Source: Buxus sempervirens
Taxonomy: Eukaryota; Streptophyta; Magnoliopsida; Buxales; Buxaceae
Direction of reading: 5' to 3'
DNA length: 64,000 bases
Assembly: GCA_947561395.2 (NCBI GenBank)
Contig: OX387186.1
Coordinates: 8,297,888-8,361,887 of the forward strand
This document shows, in pieces, positions 20,768-32,823 of the stretch; the first letter of the stretch is position 1, and every line of letters starts with the position of its first letter. The notes below the pieces were generated by a model that searched no databases, was not told the origin of the DNA, and was given only the letters and a program-made list of their open reading frames with translations. The translations under genes were made by a program, and so were the position numbers.

Positions 20768-22337
20768 GGGTTCACATCTTCTCCTACGCCCTCTCTCTTA
20801 CAAAATTACAGCGTCAATAACAAAATGCCACCTGTCCCCACAAAAAGTTATCAAACTTACGGCGTTTGTCTTTTTATTTCTCCGTCTCCCTCAATTTCAA
20901 ACCACTAACTCCCTCCTCTCCCTCCTCGGTCAGCCTTTACTCGTCTTCGTCAAAACCCAAAAAGGAACCTACCCCATGTCTTCTTCTTCACGGAACAATT
21001 TTAGCACAAAATATAAAAGTTCCACAAATTTCGACTCAGATCAAAATCATTTGGATTTTAGGACAAGATACCATGGAACTGATTAATCTAGACCTGCTAT
21101 CTCAACACGTTTTGGATGCCACATGGTCTCGGAATCCATTAATGAACTCCCCCCAAAGCTTTAGTTCGGTCTGTAAATATTAAATTCAGAAACCCCATCA
21201 AACAACTACACAGAAATCATCTCTGAACTCTCATCAGTAACTGGTGTAAAAAAAATAAAAAATTTTCAATTAAATCTCTTTACCAATCTTGCTATGCATA
21301 CATTCAATATTCGAAACCCGAGGAAAAAAGTGGAAAAAAAGAAACTGGATTTCGATCTCGGTGCTACAAACCCGGAATCCAAGGGTACTCGTGGAGGAAA
21401 TCAGGAACGGCGGAAGCAGCTCGGAGGTGCTCGTTGAAGGCGCGCCACTTTTCGTCAGGTATGAAGGGAGATCTGCACAGTGGGCACGTTTTCTGATCAT
21501 GGTCCATCCAACGGTCCAAGAAGCTCCGGTGGAAAATGTGTCGGCAGTTCGTCAACCTCCTGATTTCTTCTTCTCCCTCGAACTTATACAGGCAAACGGT
21601 GCAACTTTCCGGTGTGTCTCCCTCGCCGTCGGAAATCGAGTCCCGGAATTTCACCACGGGTAGACAATCTCTGAGTAGAAGAGCGGATATGGTGACCTCC
21701 GCCACTGTAGGAGATGACCTCGTCCAAGGAGATTTAGCGTAAGGAGATATTGGCTTGTTCTAAGGAGACATGTTGTAAGGCGAACTCTCTGCATTGAGAG
21801 GATTGCGGTCATAGTAGCCGGGACTTGCTGCGGAAGCACTGCTATGGCGAGTTGGGTAATCATCTTTGTTGCTAGTCGATGAAATGTTTGGATCAGAGAA
21901 CAAGAGGTTGCCGAATTTGGGACGTGGTATACTGTTCACCTTGGCAAACATGGTGCCTCCTCGACCGTCTCTCATTCTTAATCTACGACGCTCTTCTTAT
22001 CATAAACTAGAAAACCAAAGAGACCAGACGCCACCAGATACGAAGAAAGACGAACCAGGAGATTTGAAGAACTAAATATGGAAAAATTGATTGGAGGGAG
22101 AGAATAACAACGAAGCAGGTGAATAGAAGAACGACGGGTAGTCAAAGGGTTCATTTTTTGGGTTCTGAGGTGGACGCCGAGGAGAGTCAGTCAAAAAGAT
22201 TCGTTTGAAATTGAGGGAGACGAAGAAATAAAAAGACAAACGCCGTAAGTTTGATGACTTTTTGGGGGGACAAGTGGCATTTTGTTATTGACGCTATAAT
22301 TTTGTAGGAGAGGGGGCGTAGGAGAAGATGTGAACCC
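20768..22337. mobile_element. Pack-MULE carrying host gene fragments
   Basis: Long terminal inverted repeats of about 135 bp (20768-20905 and 22200-22337) start GGGTTCACATCTTCTCC. A 9-bp TSD reads TACCGTGAG at 20759-20767 and TACTGTGAG at 22338-22346 (8 of 9). Instead of a transposase it contains sequence of two host genes on the minus strand (21364-21975). It is inserted in the CACTA element. By its long TIRs, 9-bp TSD and captured genes it fits the Pack-MULE definition. Confidence 0.85.
21364..21975 (-). pseudogene. JINGUBANG-type N-terminus joined to a BRH1-type RING-H2 domain
   Basis: Reading the minus strand from an ATG at 21975, the first about 70 codons (RPKFGNLLFSDPNISS, then SSASAASPGYY, then SSPYNMSP) resemble the N-terminus of JINGUBANG-type WD40 proteins. 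In the same frame, after one TAG codon (21760-21762) and a SPYAKSPW-like stretch, comes a RING-H2 protein of the BRH1/RHA2 type: ISALLLRDCLPVVKF, then CTVC, RRLTNCRHIFHR, LDRWMDHDQKTCPLC and PFIPDEKWRAFNEHL. The RING has lost its sixth zinc ligand: HRxC is here HRSF. With that loss and the stop, the gene product is probably not a working E3 ligase. It lies wholly inside the Pack-MULE. The RING assignment is firm; the JINGUBANG assignment is from memory and less certain. Confidence 0.7.
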
Positions 22338-23017
22338 TACTGTGAGATGAAAAACTTGGTGGACTAGGCAACCAAACATGTAAGAGAGCCAAATGCCTTT
22401 TTCATCTCTTCAATTCGCTACTGCAAACATCTTCACCAATAGAACAATATAAGAGAAAGAAGCATAGATCTGCAGGAACGAGCTGCCAAATTTCTCAGAT
22501 TTCACCATTTTAGAAAGAGAGAGGAAGATTAGAGAGTGGAGGAGGATGGAATAGGGATTGAAAGACAGAGATACAAAGAGAGTTCTCCAATTTAAAGGGT
22601 TTTTCTCAAATTTTGAGAGAGATAGAGAGATCGGAGAGAGTGGGGAGGGATCGAAGCTATTCTTCAGAGAAATCACAAAAAATTAGTGAAAAGTAGTGTA
22701 ATCAGAGAAAAATTAGGCTTTCACAAGTGAGAGAAATCAAGATCGATGTTCACAAAGATGGTCATATTTGCTATTCTCTAATTTCGCAAGAGAGATTACC
22801 ATTACAGGGGTATTCTCCTATTTCACAAGGGAGACAGATCTGAGGGCGAAAATAGGGTCCGTCTGTGACTTTTAGCGGCAGTCTATAACAAACTGATTCT
22901 AAAACTCTTCTAATATCCTCCACTAAATGCAGTTTATTTTGTAGTGCATGCAATGCAGGTTTGATTTTATGGAGATCTAACTTCCCTTCAAATATATGCA
23001 AATTAGTGTTTTATTGC

Positions 23018-25720
23018 TGTCACGCGCTGAAAGCACACATCGTGTATAACTATACACATGTGGGTTTGGACGTAACCTTGCTCGTAAGCGAATACAACCT
23101 ATGAATTAATTTCGTCTCGAAACATGAAATTTCATTTAATAAGCTTAATTGTCAAAGTTATAGCAGAATTTCATGCAAAAAGATGATAAAAATTCAAACC
23201 AAGTTTAAACCACCTAACTATTACATGAAATCAAACAGAACACTGCAGGTTCGAATCTTAAATAGCAACATGTTCATAAGATCCACTAAACATCATTAAT
23301 TCTATAATTTCTCACTTCCTCTCGTCTCCACAATTTTGATGGTTTCCTACAAAATAGTAAGGGGTGAGTTTACATAAACTCAGTAAGTGGAATTAATGCA
23401 CTTCATATGATCACATGCAAAATTTCAATTTTACTTAATATAGGTACAACCAATATTATATATACGTATATGATAAACTATACTCATGCATGTATTTCCT
23501 AAGTTCATTTATAGTCAATATATACCATATACATAAAACTTAGATATAAGGGATCATGTTTTTTTATCAAATTAACATTGAATTTAACAATTAACATCAA
23601 AAGGATTTAACAGGATATACTATGAATGAAATTCACCATGACAACGAGATATTTACCTGATAATAAATAAAAAATTAATAAACGGAAATGAAATTTAAAA
23701 GATTAAATTAAACTACGTCTATAGTAAAATCAGACCACCATATCTCAATATCCCAGTAAACCATCTAGTCACTCTGGGTACTCTAACTAGTGATTTACAC
23801 TAGTACTATATAGCCAAAAGTTTAACCCCAAAAGCAATCACGTTGAAGAACAAAAAATAATTGAAATTGAGTTCATTCCCAAAAGCAATCACGTTAAGGG
23901 AACCAAATAATTGAAAATAAGTTTACCCCAAAACAAAAATAATAAAAACGAGTTCAACCCCAACACGTTATCGTCAACCCAATTTTATTCAACCCAACAC
24001 GTTATCATCAACCCAATTTTAAATGCACGATCACTCATATGTAAATCCACATATCTACTACTTACACTGATCATACCGAAATAATAAAAAATAATACTCT
24101 TCCCTTAGATTCATGCTAACACACTCAAAAGCATTCCATAAACTCTAGAGTCATATATCATATAATCAAACGATGATAATAAGAAGAATAGAGCATTATA
24201 AGCATATGGAATGAATTAAAACCATTTATCTTCAATAGATCTTTGATCAAAAGTAGCAAATCCACAAGTTTTCGGTACTTTTCTTCCCAAACTCTTCCTT
24301 AAAGTGGCCATACTCTCCAAAAACGAAAATAGGGTTTTTGGAACTCCTAATCTCTTAATTCAACCCTAATATCCTTCATTAAAAGAGAAACAAATCTTAG
24401 CCTTTGATTACTTTTCAAATCTCAATAAATTATATATGATAAGGTGTATGTGCAAACACCAATACAACTATACACAACCAATAGGAATTGGCAATATTGA
24501 GGACTCATGGTCTTGGTTAAACTCTTACTAGCATTAAATTATTATGCTTGGCCAGGTCCTCACATTCTCCCAACCTTATGGGAATTTCGTCCTCAAAATT
24601 ACAATAAACCAATAATATAAAAAAAAAATAATACCAAAAGCATACATATTCAGAAAACAGATATGGATATCTCTTTCTAACTTCTTCTTCTGGCTCTCAG
24701 GTTGCTTCCTCTTCACTGTGATTTCTCCATAATACTTTCACCAAAGAAATAGTCTTCTTCCGCATCACATGCTCCTTACGATCAATGATTCTCTGTGGTA
24801 TTTCTTCATAAGTAACATCCGCTCTAAGCGTTATAGACTGCCAACTACCTCCAATCGGTATGCTTCCTTCATAACCTTCTCAACAATCTCAAAAGGTCCA
24901 ATGAAAAGTGGAGCTAGCTTCGCTTTCTTCCCAAGTCTGAATACTCCTTTTAAAGGGGACACCTTCAGGAATACAAAATCTCCTTCATAGAACTCCAGTT
25001 CCCTTCTTCTTCTGTCAACATAACTTTTCTGACGGTTTTGGGTTGCTTTAAGTCTATCTCTGATAATCTTGATATTATCTATAGTTTCGTGTACATAGTC
25101 TAACCCCAATACAACAGTATCACCTTCATCAGTCCAGCACATTGGAGATCTACATGGCCTTCTATAAAGGGCTTCAAATGGTGCCATCCCAATGTTGGCT
25201 TAGAAACTATTGTTATATGCTAACTTAACTAGTGGAATATGGCTCTCCCAACTACCTCCAAAGTCCAAGACACAAGCCTTCAGCATATCTTCAAGCACTT
25301 GGTTAACTCTTTCAGTCTAGCTATCTGTTTAAGAGTGAAAGGCAGCTTTATTCCCATGGCTTTGTGCAAACTATTCCAAAACTCCGATGTAAATCTTGAG
25401 TCCCTATCTGACACAATGGTAACTGACACTCAATGACATCGAATTACCCTAGATACATATAACTATCCCAGATCATTCATGCTAATCTTAGAATTGATAT
25501 GTAGGAAATGTGCTGATTTTTTCAAATGATATACTACTACGGTACTACCCAAATGGAATCATGGTGATTACGAGTCGACGTCATAGGCAAACCCACAATA
25601 AAATCCATAGACACATTCTCCCACTTCCAAATTCCAGTATCTAGTGGTTGGAGAGGTCTTGCCTGTGGTAAACATCTTCGAGCCTCTACCTACACCCTTA
25701 TTTGGAGCTTTTCATAGGAT
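23018..25720 (-). mobile_element. Truncated Ty3/gypsy element: 3' LTR plus end of pol
   Basis: On the minus strand, partial integrase sequence (about 25700-24830, including WENVSMDFIVGLP and MAPFEALYRRPCRSP) is followed by a purine-rich tract and an LTR of about 1.55 kb. The LTR begins TGTGAGGACC near 24564 and ends GCGCGTGACA at 23018. The 5' LTR, gag, protease, RT and RNase H are missing. It is a broken fossil with several further breaks and looks older than the element at 26556-31750. Confidence 0.8.
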
Positions 25721-25734
25721 TGTACCAAGTATAA

Positions 25735-25932
25735 TTAAAAATTGAGTTCAAATCCTGTGGATCCTTTATCTAGACTCCTTATGTGGATCCTTCACAAGAT
25801 TATGCCATGTGCCCCTTAAAGCATTTAAGAAAATTACGTTTACACCATTCAAGGGGCACATGGCACAATCTTGTGGAGGATCTACATAAGGAGTCTAGAT
25901 AAAGGATCCACAAGATTTCAATTGTTAAATAT
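25735..25932. mobile_element. Foldback MITE related to the one at 6463
   Basis: Two inverted arms of about 80 bp (TCCTGTGGATCC, TAGACTCCTTATGTGGATCC and complements) surround a short centre. The arm sequence matches the termini of the 6463-6697 MITE. A further degenerate half-copy continues to about 26035. The TSD was not resolved. Confidence 0.6.
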
Positions 25933-26550
25933 TTACAGTTATACCATTCAGACGGTTTTCAATCCACATGGCATGATCCTATGGAGGCTGCTAATAAAAG
26001 TGTAGATAAAATCACCGCGGGATCTCAATTGCGATTAGTCCAATCCACATTCATGGTTAGTAAGAACTTTTATTATAGAAAGAGCCTTTGATACAAAAAT
26101 TTTTCCGAAACAATGAGAAAGTCGGGTTGCCCTTTAGTACTAAACACATCTCAATGGGTTTGAGATCCCAACGGACCACATTGATGCAATGCTCTTTACT
26201 ATGAGATGATGGTAATGTGCTTTAATCCTTTTAACAAAGTTAAATTTAGCAGTCTTCTTGATGTTCTATTTTCTACCAACATGGCTTGAAAAGCCACAAT
26301 GTTGGTAACATTTATCCTTGCTGGTTTAATATACTCATACTGTAGAGTCATATTAAATCTCTCTCTAGCAGGCTTCTTGCAGATCAAAATTCCGAGTAAA
26401 ACCAAAAACGTTCATCAGTGTCTTTGGTTGATAGCGTGTATCAATGGTGATTCAATGACGTCCCAAAAAAGAAAGGGAGCGAGGGAGGGAGAGACGTTCA
26501 CAAGGGAGGAGAAAGAGAGAGAGAGAGATTTGATGACCAAGAAAAAGAAA
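25933..26550. other. Intergenic, no gene seen
   Basis: Contains a degenerate MITE half, AT-rich sequence and a purine-rich (GA) tract at 26460-26530 next to the 5' LTR of the following element. Confidence 0.4.
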
Positions 26551-26555
26551 GAACT

Positions 26556-26940
26556 TGATACGCATACGGTGAATGCATGCAAGGCAAGGCTGCGTACCAC
26601 ATGCATGCAAGGCACCAAGCTGGAGACCTGGTCGTGCATAACCGATTAGTTGTAGTTGTTTAGTTGTTTTAAGTTTGTTAGTTGCATAAGGCTGGGGTGT
26701 GCTGGTCTTCAGCCATTCAGGTAGGAATTAGTGGGGTTAGTTTGTTAGTAGCAGAAAGATAGGATGTGCTGGTCTTCAGCCATTCAGGTAGTGGTTGCTA
26801 TTCTCTAGGGAGTTTGTTTTCCTGAAGCTATAAATGTATTCAGAAGGACTGAAATGATATATCGGTTATTTGATTAGAATTCTTACTCTCTTCCGTTCTA
26901 AATCCTTCTTTATCTTCTCTACCCAAATTCATTCTTATCA
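26556..26940 (+). repeat. 5' LTR of the Reina-like element
   Basis: 385 bp, starting TGATACGCATACGG and ending ATTCTTATCA. Contains a duplicated GTGCTGGTCTTCAGCCATTC block and a TATAAATG-type box near 26829. Confidence 0.95.
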
Positions 26941-29900
26941 GTGGTATCAGAGAGCCAGGTCCAATCATGGACACTCGCGGCAAAACTAATGCTGAATTCC
27001 GCAATGATGTCAATGAAGCCTTAGCAAGACATGAGTCAAGCTTCGATCAGGTTCATGCTGCCCTACAAACGGTGTTAACCGAGCTTCAAGCTATTCATAC
27101 CTCACATCGCCCAAACACTAGCCATCCTGAAACCAATCCCTTCGCACCTGAAGAATCTTCACACCGGCCATATACTTCTCGCTCAGATGCCACTTGCGAC
27201 CGCTCCCGTCAAAATCTCAAATTGTATTTTCCAAAGTTCAACGGCGAAAACCCAAGGAACTGGGTATACAAGGCAGAACAATATTTTGAGTTTCAAAATA
27301 TTTCAACCGATCAACAAGTTCAGCTCGCCTCCTTCCATTTAGAGGGCATCACCCTACAATGGCACAAATGGTTGACGAAGTTTCACGGACCACTCTCTTG
27401 GGATGAGTTCACCAAGCCGTTACTACTCCGTTTTGGTCCAACCGATTACGAGGACCCGTCGGAAGCTTTAACTCGCCTTAAGCAAACCTCCACCGTGGCA
27501 GATTATCAAGAGAACTTTGAAAAGCTATCCCACCGGGTTGATGGCCTGCTAGAAAATTTTCTAATCGGGTGTTTTATTGCAGGACTTCGAGACGACATTC
27601 GCTTTGACGTAAAAATAAAACAACCCAGAACACTGGCAGATACAATCGGAGTAGCTCGGCTAATTGAGGAGCGAAACCAATTACAACGAAAACCAAACCA
27701 GCAATTTCGCTTCCAACCCGCATTAGCGACACAGAAGGCATCACCCATAGCTGGGGTGCTGGGGCCTCCACCAACCCAGCGCATGAACCAAGGCTCAAAT
27801 ACCCTGCCAGCAACATTCCGTCGAATCACCAATCAAGAAGCACGGGAACGTTGAGAGAAGGGGTTGTGTTATTATTGTGACAACAAGTTTGCTCCAGGCC
27901 ATCGTTGCATACGGCCACAACTAATTATGATAGAAGATTCACCTCATTCCAGTCTCGAGGATGTCGACGATGGTCAACAAGAACCAGAAATTCAGGAAGC
28001 TATACCCAAGATCTCCTTCCATGCAATTGCAGGTACGGAACATCCATAGACCATACGCGTTTTGGGCAAACTGAAAAACAAAAATGTAACAGTGTTGATA
28101 GATGGCGGCAGCACTCATAATTTCATCGACCAAATCATAGCTTCCAAGTTCGGGTTACCAGTAAACCGGGACAAGAAGTTTCAAGTGATGGTTGCAAACC
28201 GAGAGAAAATTGAATGTGCGGGGCAGTGTCGGGCACTCACACTCGCCATTCAAGGTCATTCCGTCACTGCAGACTTCTACATCCTTCCCGTCGCAGCATG
28301 CCAATTGGTATTGGGGGTCCAATGGCTTGAAACTCTCGGACCCATCGAGACGGATTACAAGCTGCTAACCATGACCTTCACGGTCGATGAGGTTCCCCAC
28401 ACCTTCCAAGGATTGCGACATACTGGCATCAAAGCCTTAACGGACAAGGAGTTCAATGGATTACAAGGTACTGGATTGTTTTTTCAAATCATTCCTTCAA
28501 TCAGCAGCAGCCAAACGAACTCATCTCCACCGGATATGTGCCGCCTCCTAACGGAATTCTCTCATGTATTTGAAACGCCAACCAGCTTGCCCCCAAAGCG
28601 GTCATGTGACCATCAAATTCCATTGTAGCCGAACACAGAGCCGGTGAGCGTAAGACCATATCGATACCCTTATTACCAGAAAACTGAGATAGAAAAGATG
28701 GTAAAAGAACTTTTGCAATCGGGTTTGATAAGGCATAGTCACAGTCATTTCTCGTCGCCGGTTCTGTTAGTGAAGAAGGCAGACGGAGCTTGGCGGTTTT
28801 GTGTGGATTACCGGGCCTTGAATGACAAAACGGTCAAAGATAAGTACCCCATTCCCGTGATCGATGAACTACTGGATGAGCTTCATGGAGCTAAATTCTA
28901 CTCGAAGTTGGATTTACGGTTGGGATATCACCAAATTCGAGTGAAAGAGGAAGACAGTCTGAAAACAGCTTTTCGGACTCATGAAGGACATTACGAGTTC
29001 ATCGTAATGCCCTTTGGACTTACAAACGCACCTGCAACCTTCCAAAGCCTCATGAACGACCTTTTCCGTCCCTATCTCCGAAAATTTATTTTGGTTTTCT
29101 TTGACGACATTTTAGTATATTCGAAATCATGGGAAGACCACCTCGCACATGTACAAACTGTTTTACAAATCCTATCATCTAACAGTTTGTTTGCGAAGGA
29201 ATCGAAATGTCGATTCGGGGTTTTGCAGGTGGAATACTTGGGTCACATAATTTCAGAACAGGGAGTGGCGGTTGACCCCACCAAAATCTAAGCCGTCATT
29301 GAGTGGCCTACACCAACAACGGCTAAAGGGGTCCGCGGGTTCCTCGGGTTAGCCGGCTACTACTGAAAGTTTATACGCAATTTTGGGTGTATAGCGGCTC
29401 CTTTGACCTGACTCTTGACCAAGGAGGGATTTCAATGGAATGAGGCAGCAGAGATGGATTTCAAGCAATTGAAGGAGGCATTGACGTCCCCACCAATTTT
29501 ATGTTTACCAGATTTTTCACAACCGTTCATGGTGGAACGCGGGATCGGACTTGGTGCAATCCTATCCCAACAAAATCGACCGGTGGCCTATTTTAGTGAG
29601 GCATTGAAGGGTTCGGCTTTAGCGTTGTCCATCTACGAGAAGGAGATGTTGGCTATCGTCAAATCAATCAAAAAATGGCATCCGTATTTGCTTGGCAAAC
29701 CGTTTACAGTCCGCACCGACCAAAAAAGTCTCAAGTACGTGCTAGAGCAACGGATAACTACACCGGCACAAACCTGATGGCTGCCAAAGATACTTGGTTA
29801 CGATTATGAAATTGAGTATAAAAAGGGGCCCGAAAATCAAGGTGCGGATTCCTTGTCGCGTGTGGTTGAATTTCAATTCCTATCTATTTCAATGCCACAT

Positions 29901-31355
29901 GCAGATTGGTGGCTAGTCCTTCAAAAGGAAGTCCAACAAGACTCATTTTATGAAGAGTTGACCAACAAAAGCCCTTCACAAGCAACTCACCAGCCGATTC
30001 AGAGAGATGGCGTATGGTTCAAGCGAGACAAGGTTTATTTAAGTCCTACCTCAACATTGATTCCCAAAATCATTGCCGACTGCCATTCTTCACCCATCGG
30101 TGGACATTTCGGGTTTCATAAAACCCTCTCCCGCATCAAGCATAGTTTCTTTTGGTCTAGCATGCGTCAGATGGTGAAGGAATTTTTACAGTACTGTGAT
30201 GTTTGTCAAAGGTACAAAACCGATTGTATGAAGCCGGCGGGGTTACTTCAGCCGCTCCCAATCCCAACTCAAATGTGGACAGATGTTTCGATGGACTTTA
30301 TCGAAGGGCTTCCATCTTCACAAGGCTATACTGTCATCATGGTAATTGTGGATTGATTGACGAAGTATGCTCACTTCGTGGCCTTGAAGCATCCATTTAC
30401 AGCCATGACTGTCACCAAGGCATTTGTAGCCAACGTAGTCCGCCTCCATGACATTCCAACATCCATTGTTAGCGACAGGGACAAGGTATTCATCAGTTCT
30501 TTTTGGCGCACACTGTTTCAGCTGCAGAGCACCAAGTTGTGCAAGAGTTCAAGTTACTATCCCCAATCTGATGGCCAAACCGAAGTGGTAAATCGTACCT
30601 TGGAGCAGTATCTGAGATGTTTTGCAGGGGACCAGCCACGGAAATGGGTAGAATGGATCCCCTGGGCAGAGTTTAGCTACAACACATCCATCCACTCCTC
30701 CACCAAGATGACGCCTTTTGAAGCAGTTTGTGGCATTTCGCCCCCTAGTCTACTGACTTATGTACCAGGCACTTCCCGCGTCCAAGCGGTAGATGAGTAC
30801 TTACTTGACCGTGATGCCATTTTACGTGAGCTACGTCACAACCTTCAGGTGGCTCGAGATAGAATGAAATGTCAGGCTGATAAACACCGACATGAGGTCT
30901 CTTTTGTTGTTGGAGATTATGTGTATTTGAAACTACAGCCATATCGACAAACGTCTATGGCCTCTCGAGGCTCTATGAAGCTCGCACCACGCTTCTTTGG
31001 TCCATATGAAATCATTGAAAAAATTGGGGCGGTGGCCTATAGATTGGATTTACCTCCGAACTCTCAAATCCATAATGTGTTCCATGTCAGTTTGCTACGG
31101 AAGCATTTGGGATCGGTAATACCTGCTTCTACACAACTTCCACCAGTCTCAGATACTTCGTCCATCCTTCCACAACCCGATGTTGTTCTTGATCGACGTG
31201 TGATTCGCAAGGGTAAATACCGTCCAAAAACCAAAATTTTGGTCAAGTGGATAGGTTCACCAACTGAAGATGCGACATGGGAAAACGAGTGGCGCTTTAC
31301 CAAGACATATCCACAATTTTATCCTTGTGGACAAGGATCTTTAAGTGGTGGGGAA

Positions 31356-31750
31356 TGATACGCATACGGTGAATGCATGCAAGGCAAGGCTGCATACCAC
31401 ATGCATGCAAGGCATCAAGCTGGAGACTTGGTCGTGTATAACCGATTAGTTGTAGTTGTTTAGTTGTTTTAAGTTTGTTAGTTGCATAAGGCTGGGGTGT
31501 GCTGGTCTTCAGCCATTCAGGGTAGGAATTAGTGGGGTTAGTTTGTTAGTAGCAGAAAGATAGGATGTGCTGGTCTTCAGCCATTCAGGCCATTCAGGTA
31601 GTGGTTGCTATTCTCTAGGGAGTTTGTTTTCCTGAAGCTATAAATGTATTCATAAGGACTGAAATGATATATCGGTTATTTGATTAGAATTCTTACTCTC
31701 TTCCCTTCTAAATCCTTCTTTATCTTCTCTACCCAAATTCATTCTTATCA
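31356..31750 (+). repeat. 3' LTR of the Reina-like element
   Basis: 395 bp, nearly identical to 26556-26940. It is slightly longer because of a short repeat expansion of CCATTCAGG. The element's polypurine tract precedes it. Confidence 0.95.
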
Positions 31751-32010
31751 GAACTCTCCTTGAGTTGACGATTTCATCCCGGAGTTCAGAGCCTCCCGTA
31801 TGACACAGCCCGCCCGTATGGTGTTGTTATTCATTACGTACATCTTTGTTATTTACTTTCACAAAACCGAAGTTTATGAACTTCAAACTACAACTATAAC
31901 TGAGTTTGTCTTCTATGATCTCCTCTCATGGGAAACATTACAAAGCTCTTGTAGCAACTAATTAAAAGATCGATCCATAAAAGATAAAACTTCTCTGAAC
32001 TCTACGACTA

Positions 32011-32733
32011 CTAGCTCTCATGGCGGCGCTCTCTCTTCTTTCCCAATTTCCTCAGCTGAAGTTGAAGCATCGAAGCGGCAACCATGAAATCAACACCCTG
32101 CAAAGGCGACAGCAGATCCAACACCCCTTTCAGTGCCTTTAAGCGAACACAGTCGGCCATCTTCAAGACTCTCTCCAACCCACTCAACAAGGTCTTCATA
32201 GCCACTTCCACTAAGCCATCCACCTCTTTGGTCAAGAGATAGCTTCCTTTGGCATGGCTCGCTAGCCTAGCTAACTCGAGCATTCGCCGGTCCGCCATGG
32301 ACACTTGCTGCCTCTCCATTTCTCTGTCAACTCTATCTTCTTCCAATCTGATCCTCGTCTTCAACTCTTCCAAGCGCTTGAGTTGTTCCTCTGATATTAC
32401 CTCCAAACTTGCCCCAGGAACTCGACTATTTCGCAGTGAGTTCACGAGTTGGAAGACCAAAGAGGGTTTCCAACCCGTCATCCAGAGGTAAGCATTCTCC
32501 AGAGGACTCAACCATGGCGGTGAATAGAAGAGAAGAACGTCTTCATGAGCCGCAGCCCATTTAGCAGTGTAGTATTCTTTATAGTGGGTCGTGACTTTAG
32601 AAACCAGAGACCGGTGTTCTGGTTCATGAGATGGGTCCTTCGAAGCAGAGCGAAGCTGTTGTAGGTGAACCTCGTGCTGTTGCATCCATTCCTCATAGAA
32701 TGCGGAGAATCTCTCCTCAACTGGGCTTCTCAT
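32011..32733 (-). CDS. DOG1-like protein, copy 2
   Basis: A 240-residue single-exon DOG1-family protein. An in-frame ATG lies 26 codons further upstream, but its extra residues do not resemble the family and would reach into the core promoter. I therefore take the ATG at 32733, which gives MRSPVEERFSAFYEEWMQQHEVHL, the usual family start. Other family blocks: HYKEYYTAKWAAAHEDVL, FYSPPWLSPLENAYLWMTGWKPSLVFQLV, ISEEQLKRLEELKTRIRLEEDRVDREM, and a C-terminal ADCVRLKALKGVLDLLSPLQGVDFMVAASMLQLQL. It lacks the HEWG/HAWG motif near the end and is the most diverged copy. It looks intact. The Reina-like retrotransposon ends 260 bp downstream of its stop, and a clear TATA box and seed-type motifs lie upstream. 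Confidence 0.9.
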   Translation of the reverse strand: MRSPVEERFSAFYEEWMQQHEVHLQQLRSASKDPSHEPEHRSLVSKVTTHYKEYYTAKWAAAHEDVLLFYSPPWLSPLENAYLWMTGWKPSLVFQLVNSLRNSRVPGASLEVISEEQLKRLEELKTRIRLEEDRVDREMERQQVSMADRRMLELARLASHAKGSYLLTKEVDGLVEVAMKTLLSGLERVLKMADCVRLKALKGVLDLLSPLQGVDFMVAASMLQLQLRKLGKKRERRHES

Positions 32734-32823
32734 GATTTTATGTTTCTGAGCGAGAGAGAGAAAGGGAGCGATGATAGATACCTGAACTTGGATAGCTTGG
32801 GAGAAGAGCAACTGTGTAGGAGG

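Larger units (their letters stand above)
16842..22946. mobile_element. Non-autonomous CACTA (En/Spm) element, 6.1 kb composite
   Basis: It begins CACTACAAAAATTAAGGCC and ends TTTATTTTGTAGTG, with a perfect 3-bp TSD, CAT, at 16839-16841 and 22947-22949. Subterminal repeats of TTTAGCGGCGG or TTTAGTGGCGG type are clustered at 16860-17010 and recur near 22868. No transposase is recognisable. It holds two later insertions with their own TSDs: a solo LTR (18376-20391) and a Pack-MULE (20768-22337). The remaining 2.5 kb (17111-18370, 20397-20758, 22347-22860) shows no known domain, only a 71-bp tandem duplication at 20527-20664. A minor CACTA-like end (CACTACAAGAATAGTGAC) occurs alone at 34228. Confidence 0.85.
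26556..31750 (+). mobile_element. Ty3/gypsy LTR retrotransposon, Reina-like chromovirus
   Basis: A structurally complete element of 5.2 kb with LTRs at both ends and a perfect 5-bp TSD, GAACT (26551-26555 and 31751-31755). A TGGTATCAGAG primer-binding site (tRNA-Met type) follows the 5' LTR. Parts in order on the plus strand: gag with a retrotransposon-gag domain (roughly 27.0-27.8 kb), zinc knuckle (near 27.9 kb), aspartic protease (28.1-28.4 kb), reverse transcriptase (28.65-29.25 kb), RNase H (29.4-29.8 kb), integrase with HHCC and catalytic core (29.9-30.9 kb) and a C-terminal chromodomain (about 31.2-31.35 kb). It is broken, with roughly half a dozen breaks. The LTRs differ by about six substitutions and two small indels (about 1.6%), suggesting an age below about one million years at usual plant rates. 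Confidence 0.95.

Noticed and set aside
32734-32811. Upstream in-frame ATG of DOG1-like copy 2
   Set aside because: Its 26 extra residues are unlike the family, and the TATA box at 32824-32830 would leave almost no leader. The ATG at 32733 gives the usual N-terminus.
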